This document shows positions 47,906 through 59,782 of a stretch of 64,000 nt of DNA, piece by piece (position 1 is the first letter of the stretch; every line of letters starts with the position of its first letter). The notes under the pieces were generated by a model that ran no database searches, was not told where the DNA came from, and worked only from the letters and a program-made list of their open reading frames with translations. The translations under genes were made by a program, and so were the position numbers. Location: the NCBI RefSeq assembly GCF_000264905.1, contig NW_006763140.1:909575-973574 (forward strand), read 5' to 3'. The stretch is from Stereum hirsutum FP-91666 SS1 (taxonomy: Eukaryota > Basidiomycota > Agaricomycetes > Russulales > Stereaceae).

Positions 47906-50511
47906 ATGGCCTCCAGCGCCCGCCCCATCCGTCTCCCCGTCGACCAGGACGCCACAATGGCCTCTTCGTCCTACACTAACAACGGCTCTTTCAACGCCAA
48001 CCCTGCCTCATACACCCGTCCTTTCTTCGGCTCCCCCATCTCCTGGAGAGCTGGCTCCTTTGGCAGCCGTTTCTACCACCCAGGCAACTCCCCTGGTCAG
48101 CTTCTCGGCCCATTAGAGTGTGTATCAGCCTCCTTTATTCCTCTTTTCGCCTCCTGTCTAACTCCTTCGCCCAGTCCCACCGACTTCAGAGCCGGAAAAC
48201 TCTCCTCTTCGCTAGAAAGTGACCGTGGCTCCCTCATTAATGCCCTCAGCGCCATGGAACGCGAGGAGGAATTCGTGAGTACTGCTTTCATACCTCGCTC
48301 GGCTGTCTCATCGCCTGACTTGCGTCGTACCTAGTGCCGCAATTACACTTGCTGTGGCCTTAATCTCACCGATCTCCACGCTCTCGTTGACCACTTCGAG
48401 GAATGTCACGTCGTCGTCGTAGACCCATACACCCAGCAAGCCGCATACGTATCCCCTGCACCAGGCACGACCGTCAAGCCAAATAATTACATGACCGCAG
48501 AGCAGCAACTCAGTCTCCAGCAGCAACAACATCTCCGATTACAGCTCGATATGCAACAGCAGCAACAACAACAACAGATGCAGCAACAGCAACATCAGCA
48601 CCATCAGCAGCAGTCCCTTCCTCAATCGAATCTCTCATCGCATCCGCAGCAGCAGTCCCAAGTCGGTGCCTTTGATCCAGACGACATGGAGCTTGACCTC
48701 GACTCATCACCCTCTTCCTCTGCCTCTTCGCCACCACAGACTCCACTCTCTACCACCATCACCCCTTACCCTTCCAACTCGGCATATCCTCCCGCCGGTC
48801 TCTCCAATCTCCAGACCAACCTCCCACTTTCGCAACCGCACCCGAATTATTCCCACCTCAATTTCAATTCGCTCAGCCTCAATTCTCCCCACTCGCAGCC
48901 CACCTCATCATGTCCGTCCCCCGTCTCCGCCTTCGACACCACCACCGTCCTTCCCTCTCGTTCGTCGCCCCTTGGCAACTTCCCTCCCTCCATGGCTCAG
49001 CGCTCCAACGCACCCGCCGACGCCTTCAATGCCTACTCCACCTACGCAGAGTACAACAACACTCCTAATTCCGCTGGCATGTCTGCCGCCGGTATGATGC
49101 AACAGCAGGCCTCGATGTCGACAGACGAGTGGAGTGCCAGTGGTGCAAACGGCCAAGGTGTTGCGAGCGAGCCTTCGACGCCCTACGGGTGCGTTCCGCC
49201 CGCGTTACTCTTCTCCAACCACACTACCCCGGCCGGCACTCCCGCCGGCTCGCGAGACGGGTCCCCGAAGTCCGCCTCTGCGACCGCTACCCCGGCGACG
49301 TACCAGCCCCAGGCGTCCTCGTCCTCCAGCGCTGCGTCGTCGTCTACGGCAAAGGCATCCAAGAAATCGGGCAAGTCGTCGCCCGCGCCACGCGCTTCTG
49401 GCTCGTCGTCGTCATCTGCTAATGCGTCCGCCGCTGCCGCTGCTTCTATCGCCTCCCGACCCGGCGCCTCTCTCCTTCTCTCGAAGCCGTTCCGCTGCCC
49501 GAAGCCGAACTGCAACAAGTCGTACAAGCAGGCGAACGGGCTCAAGTATCACATGACGCACGGCTCGTGCAACTTTGCGCCTCCGAAGGATCTCGAGGCA
49601 CTACAGGCGCTGTTGGCGGAACGGGCGGAGAGGCAGGCACTTGCGAACGGAGGCGCCGGAGCGAATGGCGCGGGAGGCGCCGGGGGAAGGTTGGAGGTGA
49701 AAGTTGGTGCGGGTGGAGTCGTGGAGGGTGTGAATGGATTGGGGATGGGGATGAATATGACGGAGGGGGAGATGAGGGAGGTGGAGAGGGAGGCGGAGAG
49801 GCGGTTGAGGCCTTTTGCGTGCGGGGTGGGCGAGTGCCAGAGGAGATATAAGAATATGAACGGCCTCAGTGAGTATCAATGATTGATTGTTTTTCTCTCG
49901 ATAGCTTTTAACTAACGCGGCATGTACGTATAGGGTACCACTACCAACACTCTGGTGACCACGGCGCCATCGGTCTCGCCCTCCTCGCCTCTGGCCAACA
50001 CGAATGCCTACAAAACTCAAAAGCCCACGCCTCGTCCATGCACCGTTCCTCGTCGCACTCCCGAACGAACTCTGCGTCTGCATCGACGTCGACGAGCAGG
50101 ACCGGGACGCCGCATTCGACTGCACCGAGCACGCCTACGACGGGCGCTGCGCCTCCCGCTTGGGCACAGATGCAGCAGCAGGTCGTGGCGCAGCAACATC
50201 AGCAGCAACAACAGGCGGCTCAACAACAACTTGCTCAGTCGCAGGTGCAGCAGGTGCAGCAGGGTCAGCAGCAGCCACAGTCGTACACGGCGTATCAGCA
50301 TTCGTTCCCCGCCCAACAGGTCGCGGCTACGGCGCAACCGGCTCAGCCCCAGCAAGCGGCTCAACAGTATAGTCCGCAGGCTCAGCAGGCGTATGCTCAG
50401 CAGTATGGGCAGGGCGTCCAGGCCCAGGGTGTGCCGGTGGGAGGGAGCGGCGGACAGGGATATGCGCAGGCGGTGCAGGTGCAGCAAGGGTATGGGCAGC
50501 AGCAGCAATGA
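47906..50511 (+). CDS. Sfp1-like C2H2 zinc-finger transcription regulator, polyQ-rich
   Basis: A nuclear regulator of about 780 aa related to yeast Sfp1, which controls ribosome biogenesis and cell size. The ATG at 47906 gives MASSARPIRLPVDQDATM. Conserved fungal block SRFYHPGNSPGQLL, then (after introns) finger 1 CRNYTCCGLNLTDLHALVDH with FEECH. A Gln-rich tract (QQQQQQQQ near residue 145), a Ser/Pro-rich centre and an Ala/Ser linker follow. Finger 2 is FRCPKPNCNKSYKQANGLKY with HMTHGSC; finger 3 is FACGVGECQRRYKNMNGL, intron, RYHYQHSGDH. The three widely spaced fingers with NGLxYH are diagnostic of the family. The C-terminus is again Gln-rich and ends GYGQQQQ. Three introns. The Gln tracts use mixed CAG/CAA codons, so they are not simple slippage runs. 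Confidence 0.9.
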
Positions 50512-51075
50512 TGAGTTGAGTGAGCTGTTGTGCTGTTGTGGATCGTTGTTTTCGTTTTCGGGGCCTCTTTTCCTTCGGCCTTTTCGTTGCCGTTCTCTCT
50601 GCTCGTTTTCGTTCGCTGTAGACGTCATCCGTCGCCCACGCCCATGCCCATGGACGCTGCGAGGTTGACATACATAAAAACACCCCACCCCCCACCCAAA
50701 AGTATTGTTCCCGTTCGGATTGGACCAATGACTGCGTACTACAGCTATTTTCTACTATTACTTTTTTTCTTCTTTTTTACTCGTACCGCTATCTGGTGCG
50801 ATGTGTGTCTGCTTGTCTGTGTCTGCTTGTCTCCCTCCTCCCCTCTCACCTCTCATCCGTGTGTCCCTCCGTGCTCCGTGCTTGTTCGTGTCTTGATGCT
50901 CCGTGGTCTGCTACTGTTGTTGTTGTTTCCTACCCCCCTGTTTCCTACCCCTTGTGTCGTGTCCTCCATTCGAAATTTCGTAATTCGATTGTTGTTTTTG
51001 TTAGATACATATAAAGTTATGCTATACTTCGCGCGTTGTTGGTGTTTGTTCCCCTTTGCGCAATAAGTACATAAG

Positions 51076-51118
51076 CTTCGTCTTTCGTCTTTTCGTCTTT
51101 CGTCTTTCGTCTTTCGTG
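51076..51118 (+). repeat. microsatellite CTTTCGT, about 6 units
   Basis: Six near-perfect 7-bp units (one unit has an extra T) about 570 bp after the Sfp1-like stop codon, in a pyrimidine-rich region. Confidence 0.85.
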
Positions 51119-54100
51119 TCACACCTCTCAGATTCTATCTCGTCTCGACTTTTACATAGATTCCGACTCATGGCCAGTGCGTCCCCTTTTCCCACCCGCG
51201 CACACGTATGTATACGCAAAATAGCGAGAAGCGAGAAGGGACGCCCACTCAGATAAAAAGTACATATATTATTGTCGTATGTCGTACATATTTTCTTTCC
51301 TCTTTCCTTTTTTTCCCCCGGTTCTGTGATTGTGATCATGATTCATCGATCATTACTGCTTTTTTTTGTTTTTGGTGGTGGGGTTCGATTTCTTTGTGGC
51401 TTTGAACGGGGTTCTTTCGATTTGGTGATCAATGCTTGGAGCTTGGAGCTTGGTTTTTGCCGTCCGTTTGTGGATGCGATGGGGCGTGGTGGCGTGGTGG
51501 TGGATTTGAGGGTTTGAGGATTTTTGAGGTGGGTTGGACGGTTGGCGAGGGAGGGCAGGAGGGGACGGCTAGGAGGAGGAGGAAGAGTAGGATGTATGCC
51601 TTGCCTTGCCTTGGAATTGTATGCTGCGATTCGTTTATGCTACTATGCTACCTTGTTACTTTTGACATTCTGAGTTGCGTGCGTGTGTGTTCGAGATTGC
51701 AGGTATGCCTTTGAAAATATTCGTGGGAGCCTCCGCAAGTGGCTGGTTGTGGCAAAACACCCACCGTGTATTGACTCAAAAATCGAACTCGATGACCCTC
51801 AGGCCCAGGCCACTGGATCATTGCATTGTGCAGTATGGAACCCTTTCGCAGTGGAAGCGTGTGGCGAGGGTGGCGTAGCTCGAGGATGCCGGCGGTAACG
51901 AGAGGAGTTTGAAAGTGACGGTTCGCGACGTTCGAGGTTGACAGCTTGGTCCTCGATGCTAAGTAACTTAATGCAAATGTCCGTTGCTCGCTCTGGAAGC
52001 TAGAAGACTGGCCATGGCTGGTGTCGCGAGGCTTCTAGCTAGGGCGACGACTCGGACGTCGACGATCATCTACGTATGATCTGTCCATATGCGCCAGTTT
52101 GGTAAGTACAATGGGATTGGACATTGGACGTTGGACGGCGTTGACGTGGAGGAAGGATTTAGAAGAGGTACGCGGTGGTAGTGTCTGTCACGATTCGGTT
52201 CGGATTCGGATAATAATAAGTCTAAAATCCGTCACGGACGAGGAGCTGTCGTCACCGCCCGTGCGCGCAGGAAGGATAGGACCATGACTTGACCTGACTT
52301 GACTTGAACTGACTTGGACGCGGTGTTTAAAGTGTTAGTGGGTGTTGGATAGGAGCACTCCCTGGAGGACACTCCGAGGGTGGAGTTATGGGCTTTGGAG
52401 CGGTGCCGTTGAAGTTCGAGCCTCAGTTGGCCGTGGCACGGGTCCGAGTGGCTCTGGGGCTCAAGTGAAGACAGGAGAGGCTGGACATACGTACTTACCG
52501 GCGGTTGGGATGGTCAGGTCAGTGCCAGTAGATTAATTGATCATGAATCATTGACGGGCAAGTCGGAGTTGAATGCGTGGGTCGTGCGGTGACGTAGGAT
52601 TATGATGAACCTCGAGCGAGCTATGTACGTGTGTGGAGGGAGAGATACGCTCAGGAGGTTGGGAGATGAGGAGGAGCAAAGATGCGAAGGTTCGGACAGG
52701 GCGATGGTGCCACAATCATGGTGGCGAGCGAACGAAATGTCGATGTTCGAAGAGCCTAGATTCGAAGAAGTTCGTCCAGTCAGTCATTGCAAAGAGAGTA
52801 GGCAGTGGGTCGCAGAGAAGAATTCGACAAGGAAGAATTTGATGGTACAGGTCTAGCCCACCGAGGAGGGTATACGTATCAGATTCAGAAGATCACCGTG
52901 AGCAGTCACCGGTGAGACATGCACCATCACGAAGAGGTCCAGCCTTCGAGCTTCAAGACCCTGAGAACCAAGAGTCCGTGCCCAAGCTCTGCTTAGTGTT
53001 TCTTCGCGTTTCGATGAGAGGCCAAGACCACATCTTTCACGCGAACGGGCCAGACAAAATGCCTGAAGATGCCGTATGGTTTAAGCCCTTCGAGTAGAAT
53101 CTGCACACAGTCAGTACAAGCCTCTCCTGCGACTGTAACAATAATTAAAACGCGCCATCATAAACCTTCACAAGAAACAGATCCGATAGTCTCGCAGATA
53201 GGTAGGCGGACAACATATTATCCCGTAAAGCATACGGTTCCGAAACTCGACTGGAAGGTACGGAGCAGTGCAGTTGCGGGGGAGAATGGACGCATGTCGG
53301 CCGGCACGACGTTAAGACGACGATGCCGGCGAACAATGCTGCGACCAAGAATAGGATTGGATAGGTGTTCTCGTAAACAGGCCGGGAGTCGAGGTCCCTC
53401 GAAGCTGTGCGTCTGTTACAGTTGCTGGACATTTGCTTAAGGCCTAACACGGCCTGTGTGGTCGGTTTTGTTTAGGTTTTGTTTTCGTGGTACGTAAGTT
53501 AGGCATCGGTGTGTGTTTTGTGCATATTGAGGGAGAGAGCGGGGAACGAGGCAGAAAACACGCCACTGAATACGGGGTTGGGATTCGTGATGCATGCGGA
53601 CGTCGATGGGAGACTGAAACGGTTCGCGAGGATGGGTGTGCGAAGAGCGGAGGCCGCACGAACGTAAGATGGGTCCAGTTATGGGCGATGCGTGTTGTTG
53701 TACTACAACGGAGGATGAGATTGTCGTGGGCCACGGATGGGTCACGGAACGAGGGTGCCGGGAGGAGCAGTCGTGTATTGTGGACGGATTTGGGCATGGG
53801 CCGGGAAGGCAGGAGGTGGAGAAGGCTAATAGGTGGCACCGTGACAGAATGGATGCATATACGTACGGGTGTTCACGATTGAGACCGGTCAATGTGTGTC
53901 AGACCATGTAGCCCGCAATGCGCTCACAAAAGAATCAGGTGCATGGGAGTGTCAGAACATGAGGCCGCTATTGGAAGGTATCTTGGAACTTCGCAAAGCG
54001 TTCAACATGAGCTGAGATTGAGCCGTGAGATGAACGCAGTTAAGCATACGCTGCGCCACATCGCAGCCCTCCCTTTCAACAAACCTCGCATAAGTTTATG

Positions 54101-54155
54101 CGCGAACTTCATCAACGACGCCTCCTAGAATATATGCTTCTCATCATCCCAAATT

Positions 54156-54186
54156 GGAACCTTCGCGCTTCCCTCGGGAAGGTTCC
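54156..54186. repeat. 9-bp hairpin GGAACCTTC / GAAGGTTCC
   Basis: A perfect inverted repeat with a 13-bp loop. Each arm contains a GAAnnTTC pair, the half of a heat-shock element, but no gene is near enough to make a regulatory role likely. Confidence 0.5.
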
Positions 54187-57092
54187 TGAACAATGCTCCA
54201 GAGTGCTCCGCGCTAAACCTCAAGCTAAGTATCGGAAGTCCGAACCCATCCGTTCCGTAGCCCCATACAATTATGATGCTAAGTTAATGACAATCATCGC
54301 AACGCCGACCCTAAATCCATACCCGACCCCGCCCACGCGTCCGAGACCATATGCCACTTTAATGTGCCTCGAGACCCTCTAACTGCAGTAGCAGCACGAC
54401 AGCAGTGGAGCATCAAAGAGCATCGCTGAATGGTTTCGAGAGGATGCCAGGAAGAACCAAAGAGCTTGCTTGAACAAATCATCGCACGATGAGGAAGGAT
54501 CACGGCCGTCTCAGTTCGGAGAACGAATCAGGACCCATGATAGACAAAGTTCGAAACAAACTGCACCGCCGAGCGTCAAAGGGAACCTAATCATAGTCGT
54601 AGCGATGCATCGTCACAACAGACACAAGCAGACATTGGTTGCTGTATATTTGGTCCGAGGTCAGGACGAGTGGGATCGTGCGTAATGCGATGGAATCAGT
54701 GAGCGCATCAGGGTCGACTATCTTAATCTGATTGAACAAAGTATGGGATGATGAGCCAAGGACGGCGTCGGAGTGTGCGAAGGGAAGAAACAGAGACGAA
54801 GGGCGGAGTCTATCGGCATTCTGCGTATGGAGCTTCGTGGTAGAAAGCGCTAAGACTCATGGCAAAGAACACTCGCTGGGGTAGAATGGCCGAACATATG
54901 TGCAGGATGGCTTGGGGACGGTTAGCCATTGGAGTTGGCGGAGTAACAGAGTTAGTCGGCCGATGTCAGTCGTCGCGCAGGGCAGCGAGAAGACTGGGTG
55001 TGTGGTACAAGATGATTCGAGGCGAATGCCGATGAGGTCGATGAGGTAGCAACGACGCTAGCGCTAGCCAGAATAGGCGGTCAATACAGGGTTCGGTGGG
55101 TAATTGTGCTCTTCGGAAACAGTGGACGGCTCCGCGCGGACACAAAAGGAGTCAACGAGACGAGTCGAAAGATATTTTAGTCTGCTTTACACGCTCGCAA
55201 GGTAACCTCATGATATACAGCGTCCGTCCAAGTAAACGCACAGAGAAAGCTCACGGCGCTCGACTCGAATCTCCGTGCTTTCAGGTCAACAAACAGGTCG
55301 TACGAGCGCAAAAGAAACCTGCGCAAGAAAGAGAAGACGATGATTCGCCTTCGTAAACGGATGAGCCGCGCGGATCAAGAGGGATCACGAATTCCAGAAA
55401 AATAAGGTGTACGGGGTCCTCGCCATGAGTGCGATTCGGACGAACCGGTTCGAAGCGCTATGCTGTCCTCTGCGCCAGGACGCATGCTGTACTCGGGAGG
55501 GTACGGTACGCTGAAGAGCACATTGGTGCGGCCAGCGTCATAGACAACGGCTGAGACGACATGGCCACAGCAACGGAACAAGTGGACGTAGCGTGGAAGG
55601 CGGCCGAGTATAATGATGCATAATGACCAGGTGCAAGCACAGTATTACTGTATGCGAGAGACAATAACACCGACAATCGCGCAGAAGCTAGTACACTCTT
55701 GGACCAGTCTTCACAAGGCTTCACAGGAGACTGAGAGTACATGAACGAGCAACTGCACGTAATAAGTATGCCAGTGTGCATAATCTACAGGCTGGGCCGA
55801 GTTAGTATCTCGAAGCCAAAGAGCAAGTAGGCGGGAGGCCTCACAGACCTGTGGGCGAAGGTGAACGCGCAATTATTGTACCTGTCCTAGCGGGTGGCGT
55901 GCCTGTGGCAAGAAACATGCCACAAAGCTGATGCGGACAGTCCTCCACAAACACAGCTATGGCGGGTCTGATGGTGATAGTCTTTCCCGCCTCGAACTTC
56001 AGGGAGTGGGAAAGCCACAAGAATGGAAGCAAATACGAACTTACAGAGCCTAGAGCTTGACACAAGACTCGGCTGCGATGGACGAACCTGGAGGAAAGGC
56101 TGTCAGCGGCCAGCGAGAGACAGAGGATGTAGAAGAGGAAGGAAAAGGGCACGACGACGTCGTTGCCCTCGCCTTAGATAAAGGTTGCAGCAATAGAAAC
56201 GAAAATTGATACGGAAATTTTCAGGATGTCCAGGATGAAAGACGTGGCCCAAGCGGGCGGCTGGATCAAGTCGTGTTCCCACGATGTCGCCACGTCCATG
56301 TACCGCCACGTCTACGGTCTATAACGTTTAGCGAGTGACGGTCACCACGATATTCCAGGTGTTCCCTCTCGCTCCTGTATATCTACTCATGAATCCTACA
56401 CTAACAGCGACTTTCATCCATTTCGACAACTCTCCGATCACTGTTCATGCCCCTTCAACGGATCGCCACTACGTCTTTTAAACCCAGTGGCACCATCGTC
56501 CCAGTCCGATTGTTCGTCGTTGAAGTTCTTCATTCACGGTTGCTGAGACGGAAGTCCGCTGCTTTTAGCTCAGTCTGTACATCTCTCATTTCTTTGTGAT
56601 ATAAAGCGATTGGTGCACAAGTTCAACTGCGTCTCACAGTGTAGTGCTAATATTGTACTGCTCCGTCATTATTAGCCCTGCTGATTGCCCGCAAAACCCG
56701 AGTTCACTACAACTTCTCTAGAGACGCTAGGGTTGACTTATCCTTGTCTACGACCTACCCACACTTCCTCAGCCGTTCTCAAGGTCAAGCACAATGTTTC
56801 GTCGCTTTACAAAACGGCGAATACGCCACTCGAAATAGTATTCGTGATCGGTCGGGCCGAGAACGATGATGACTATTTGTGCCTTTTTGGGCCCCACCGA
56901 TGTTGCTCCGATGTGTTATTTACGTTTTCGATGGTGTTCCTGCACCAATCTTATATGGGCCAAGGGGGCTAAGCGGGGAGCCGTTCTCACATCGTCTTCG
57001 ACGACGAGTCCACATCTCTAGCCAGTCATTCATTCATTTCCTGGCGCTCCTTCGCTCTTTGTTCACGATAACACGCCTTTCTTTCGCTGTTA

Positions 57093-59123
57093 ATGCCTTC
57101 AATACATTCGGGGTACACGGCTCTACAGCAGAATGAGGCATTTGTTCCACCACCTGCATCAACTGTGAGAACAGCGGGGAACGTGAACACGACGTCCGGT
57201 CCAGGAGGAGTCACTTTTATCCCCGTGCCTCAGTCTCCTGTCGAATCGTTTGAGATTGAGGAGTGCAGTGGGAGCAAGAGGAGATGTTTGTCGAGGGCGA
57301 AGGTCGTGTGGAGAGGAGCTGTGACGACGTTCAAGAGCAACACTGGGATCTTGTTGGTCGCGGCGTCTCAGTTTTTCTTTGCGCTGATGAACGTCGCGGT
57401 GAAGAAGTTGAATAGCCTGGATGAACCGGTGTCGACACTAGAGGTGCGTCATGCAGTCGATCTTGTCATCCTATACGGGCGTAGCGCTGACTTGCGCCCT
57501 AGCTCGTGCTGGTTAGGATGGTGAGATATTCACACTCGCTGCTGAAACAAGAATAACACAGACTCAATTGAATGGGACTGTCGTTGCACAGGGTATCACA
57601 TATATATGCTGCATGACTTATATGTATGACGCCTTCTCATATGAGTATTCCTCGATGTTCTGACGATGGTGTAGGTATTTCATGAATGTCCCCGATATGA
57701 TGTTGGGTCCGAAAGGCGTCAGGCTATGGTTGCTGTTTCGTGGATTCTCAGGGTACGTTGCGTCACACGACATGCATTCTACTACCCACTCATCATCTAT
57801 ACCCCACTAGGTTCTTCGGTCTCTTTGGTGTCTATTACTCCCTACAGTACCTGTCGCTCTCAGACGCTACGGTGCTCACATTCCTTGGTCCGCTCTTCAC
57901 GGGCGTCACCGGTGCACTGTTCCTCAAAGAGAAGTTCACTCTGAAGGAGGGTCTGGCAGGATGTGCGTTCCCAATTTTGATCATATTCTTTGTCAACCTC
58001 ATCTGACGACACTGGTGTAGTGGGCAGCTTCTTCGGTGTCGTCCTCATCGCACGGCCGCAGTTCTTGTTTGGAGCAGCGTCAGAACACCAAGTTCCCCTA
58101 CCTAGTGACGTTGCTGAGTGTGCAGGACGATGTGCGACTGGCGACACGGGCACTCCAGAACAACGGTTGGTTGCTGTAGGGTGAGTATGACGTTGTCTTG
58201 GGCGCCATAGTCTCATGCTCATCAGACGTTTCCCATAGTGTGGCCTTAATCGGTGTCCTGGGCGCTACTGGCGCTTGTAAGCACTCGCCTCGTCTAAGCT
58301 CGTGCATCATCTGAACACTGTGTTTGTGCAGATACCTCGATGGCCGCCATCGGGAAGAGAGCCCATCCGCTCCACTCCTTGACGTCATTCGCCTCACAAT
58401 GTGTCGTCGTCGCTACTATTGCGTGAGTATCCTTTGTACAGTACGACAGACGCTCGTCTAATCACGTCCAAAATACAGGATGCTTGTCACGAAAGAACAC
58501 TTCGTCGTCCCTACGCGGCCGGAATGGCTCGCCATGCTCGCCATGATAGGTATATTCGGTTTTATCGCCCAGGTTCGTCCTTTTTGCTTCTATCTTCTCG
58601 TTCTTGACTCATCGTTCTGTGTTTTACAGAGCCTCCTAGTAATGGGACTTCAACGTGAGACTGCTGGGCGGGGAAGTATGGGTGTTTACATTCAGGTATG
58701 TTTCCCAGCAGCATCCTCATCGCAATCCATGTCGCTAATGGAATCATGCAGATAATATTCGCTCTTGCCCTCGAGCACATTTTCTTCCATATCACACCAC
58801 CTTTCCTATCCATCGCTGGGATGATCGTCATCCTGGCCTGTGCAACCTATATCATTGTAAGTGTCCGTGCCCACCAGATATCTCATCGCATCGTCCGTTC
58901 TAGAAATCACAATAACTAACGAGGACGACGCTAGTTGACGAAGGAGACTTCGTCGAGTACAAAATCTACTCAGGTCTCACTCGAGTATCCTGGCGAATCT
59001 GCTTTAGAAGAAGGCCTCCTCCGAGCCCATCACGAGTCACGACTAATGCCCGGGAACGTAAACATGAACGAATCCAAGGAGGTCCTCGAGCTCGTGGACG
59101 ATGCAAAGGCTGAGGGCAATTAA
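57093..59123 (+). CDS. drug/metabolite transporter, EamA (DUF6/SLC35G-like)
   Basis: A ten-helix membrane transporter of the DMT superfamily with two EamA repeats. The ATG at 57093 gives MPSIHSGYTALQQNEAF and a hydrophilic N-terminus of about 75 residues. The first helices follow (TGILLVAASQFFFALMNVAV). Repeat 1 ends YYSLQYLSLSDATVLTFLGP then FTGVTGALFLKEKFTLKEG, the classic EamA end signature. Repeat 2 contains VALIGVLGATGAYTSMAAIG, HPLHSLTSFASQCVVV and QSLLVMGLQRETAGRGS. The tail is a charged cytosolic segment (KETSSSTKSTQVSLEYPGE) ending DDAKAEGN at TAA 59121-59123. About nine introns. Substrate unknown. Several exons are very small (for example the one encoding GITYICCMTYM), so the model needs transcript support. 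Confidence 0.88.
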
Positions 59124-59782
59124 CGGGTTGGATTTCTAATGGTTTCGCGTTCTCTCCATACCGGTTCCTTCTGCATAGCCCTTCTGGACAGTCCTTGGAA
59201 TAGAGGCGTAGATGACACTCATCGTTCTGCTATGTCTGTTTCTTTTCTGCCCTATCTGGGGCGCTTTCAGGCTCAACCGCCATCGCCGGCGAGCTATTTT
59301 TGGATATCTTCGGATCCTACGTACCATTGTTGTATTCATAGATTTATAGTGCTTTCCCAGGTCAATATCGTTAGTTTTTCCGGTTCATCCTCAGCGTACG
59401 CATGCATCCTTTCGAGAGACTGAAATGCTGTCCGAATCAGACAGAGCTCGAGAGCGCATCAGTACTGCTTCAATGCTTGGGTGCTGCAGTCCTCACTCAG
59501 ATACTTTCTCAGGCACCACCGCCTTCCATCCCGGATCGAGACCTTCGTGAGACCCGCCAAGAGTCCTACTGACTATGACGCCATCCTGTCGGAAAGTCTA
59601 TAAATCAATTTTTACTAATCTTGGAAGCGCCACACCGCCATGAACCTTCCAAGCGTCTGATCAGCCGGCCAGCAGGCATCCCTCCGACGAATGCATCATC
59701 CTTCGTCTTTGCTTCCTTCCACGACCACCAGCGTCGGAGCAGCTGCCTGCTACAGGCCTAACACTCGAGCTTTACTGGCACC
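59124..59782. other. intergenic
   Basis: About 0.66 kb between two plus-strand genes, containing the promoter of the DUF3433 gene. No gene seen. Confidence 0.5.

Larger units (their letters stand above)
50512..57092. other. 6.6-kb gene-poor region
   Basis: After the 3' UTR of the Sfp1-like gene I find no recognisable protein, RNA gene or transposon. ORFs up to 151 codons exist on both strands of the same DNA (53437-53892), which argues for chance. A stretch at 52912-53097 ends in protein-like sequence (HIFHANGPDKMPEDAVW) but has no partners. The base composition is not strongly AT-rich, so RIP-type decay is not obvious. It could contain degenerate repeats that only a genome-wide comparison would show. 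Confidence 0.5.

Noticed and set aside
49183..50728. Minus-strand frames (120-223 codons) opposite the zinc-finger gene
   Set aside because: They are antisense shadows of Gln/Ser/Ala-rich coding sequence.
53437..53892. Long frames on both strands of the same DNA (151 and 131 codons)
   Set aside because: Simultaneous open frames without motifs or splice context suggest low stop-codon density, not genes.
54156..54186. Heat-shock element pair
   Set aside because: Two GAAnnTTC units occur as hairpin arms, but their spacing is not that of a continuous HSE and no gene is close by.
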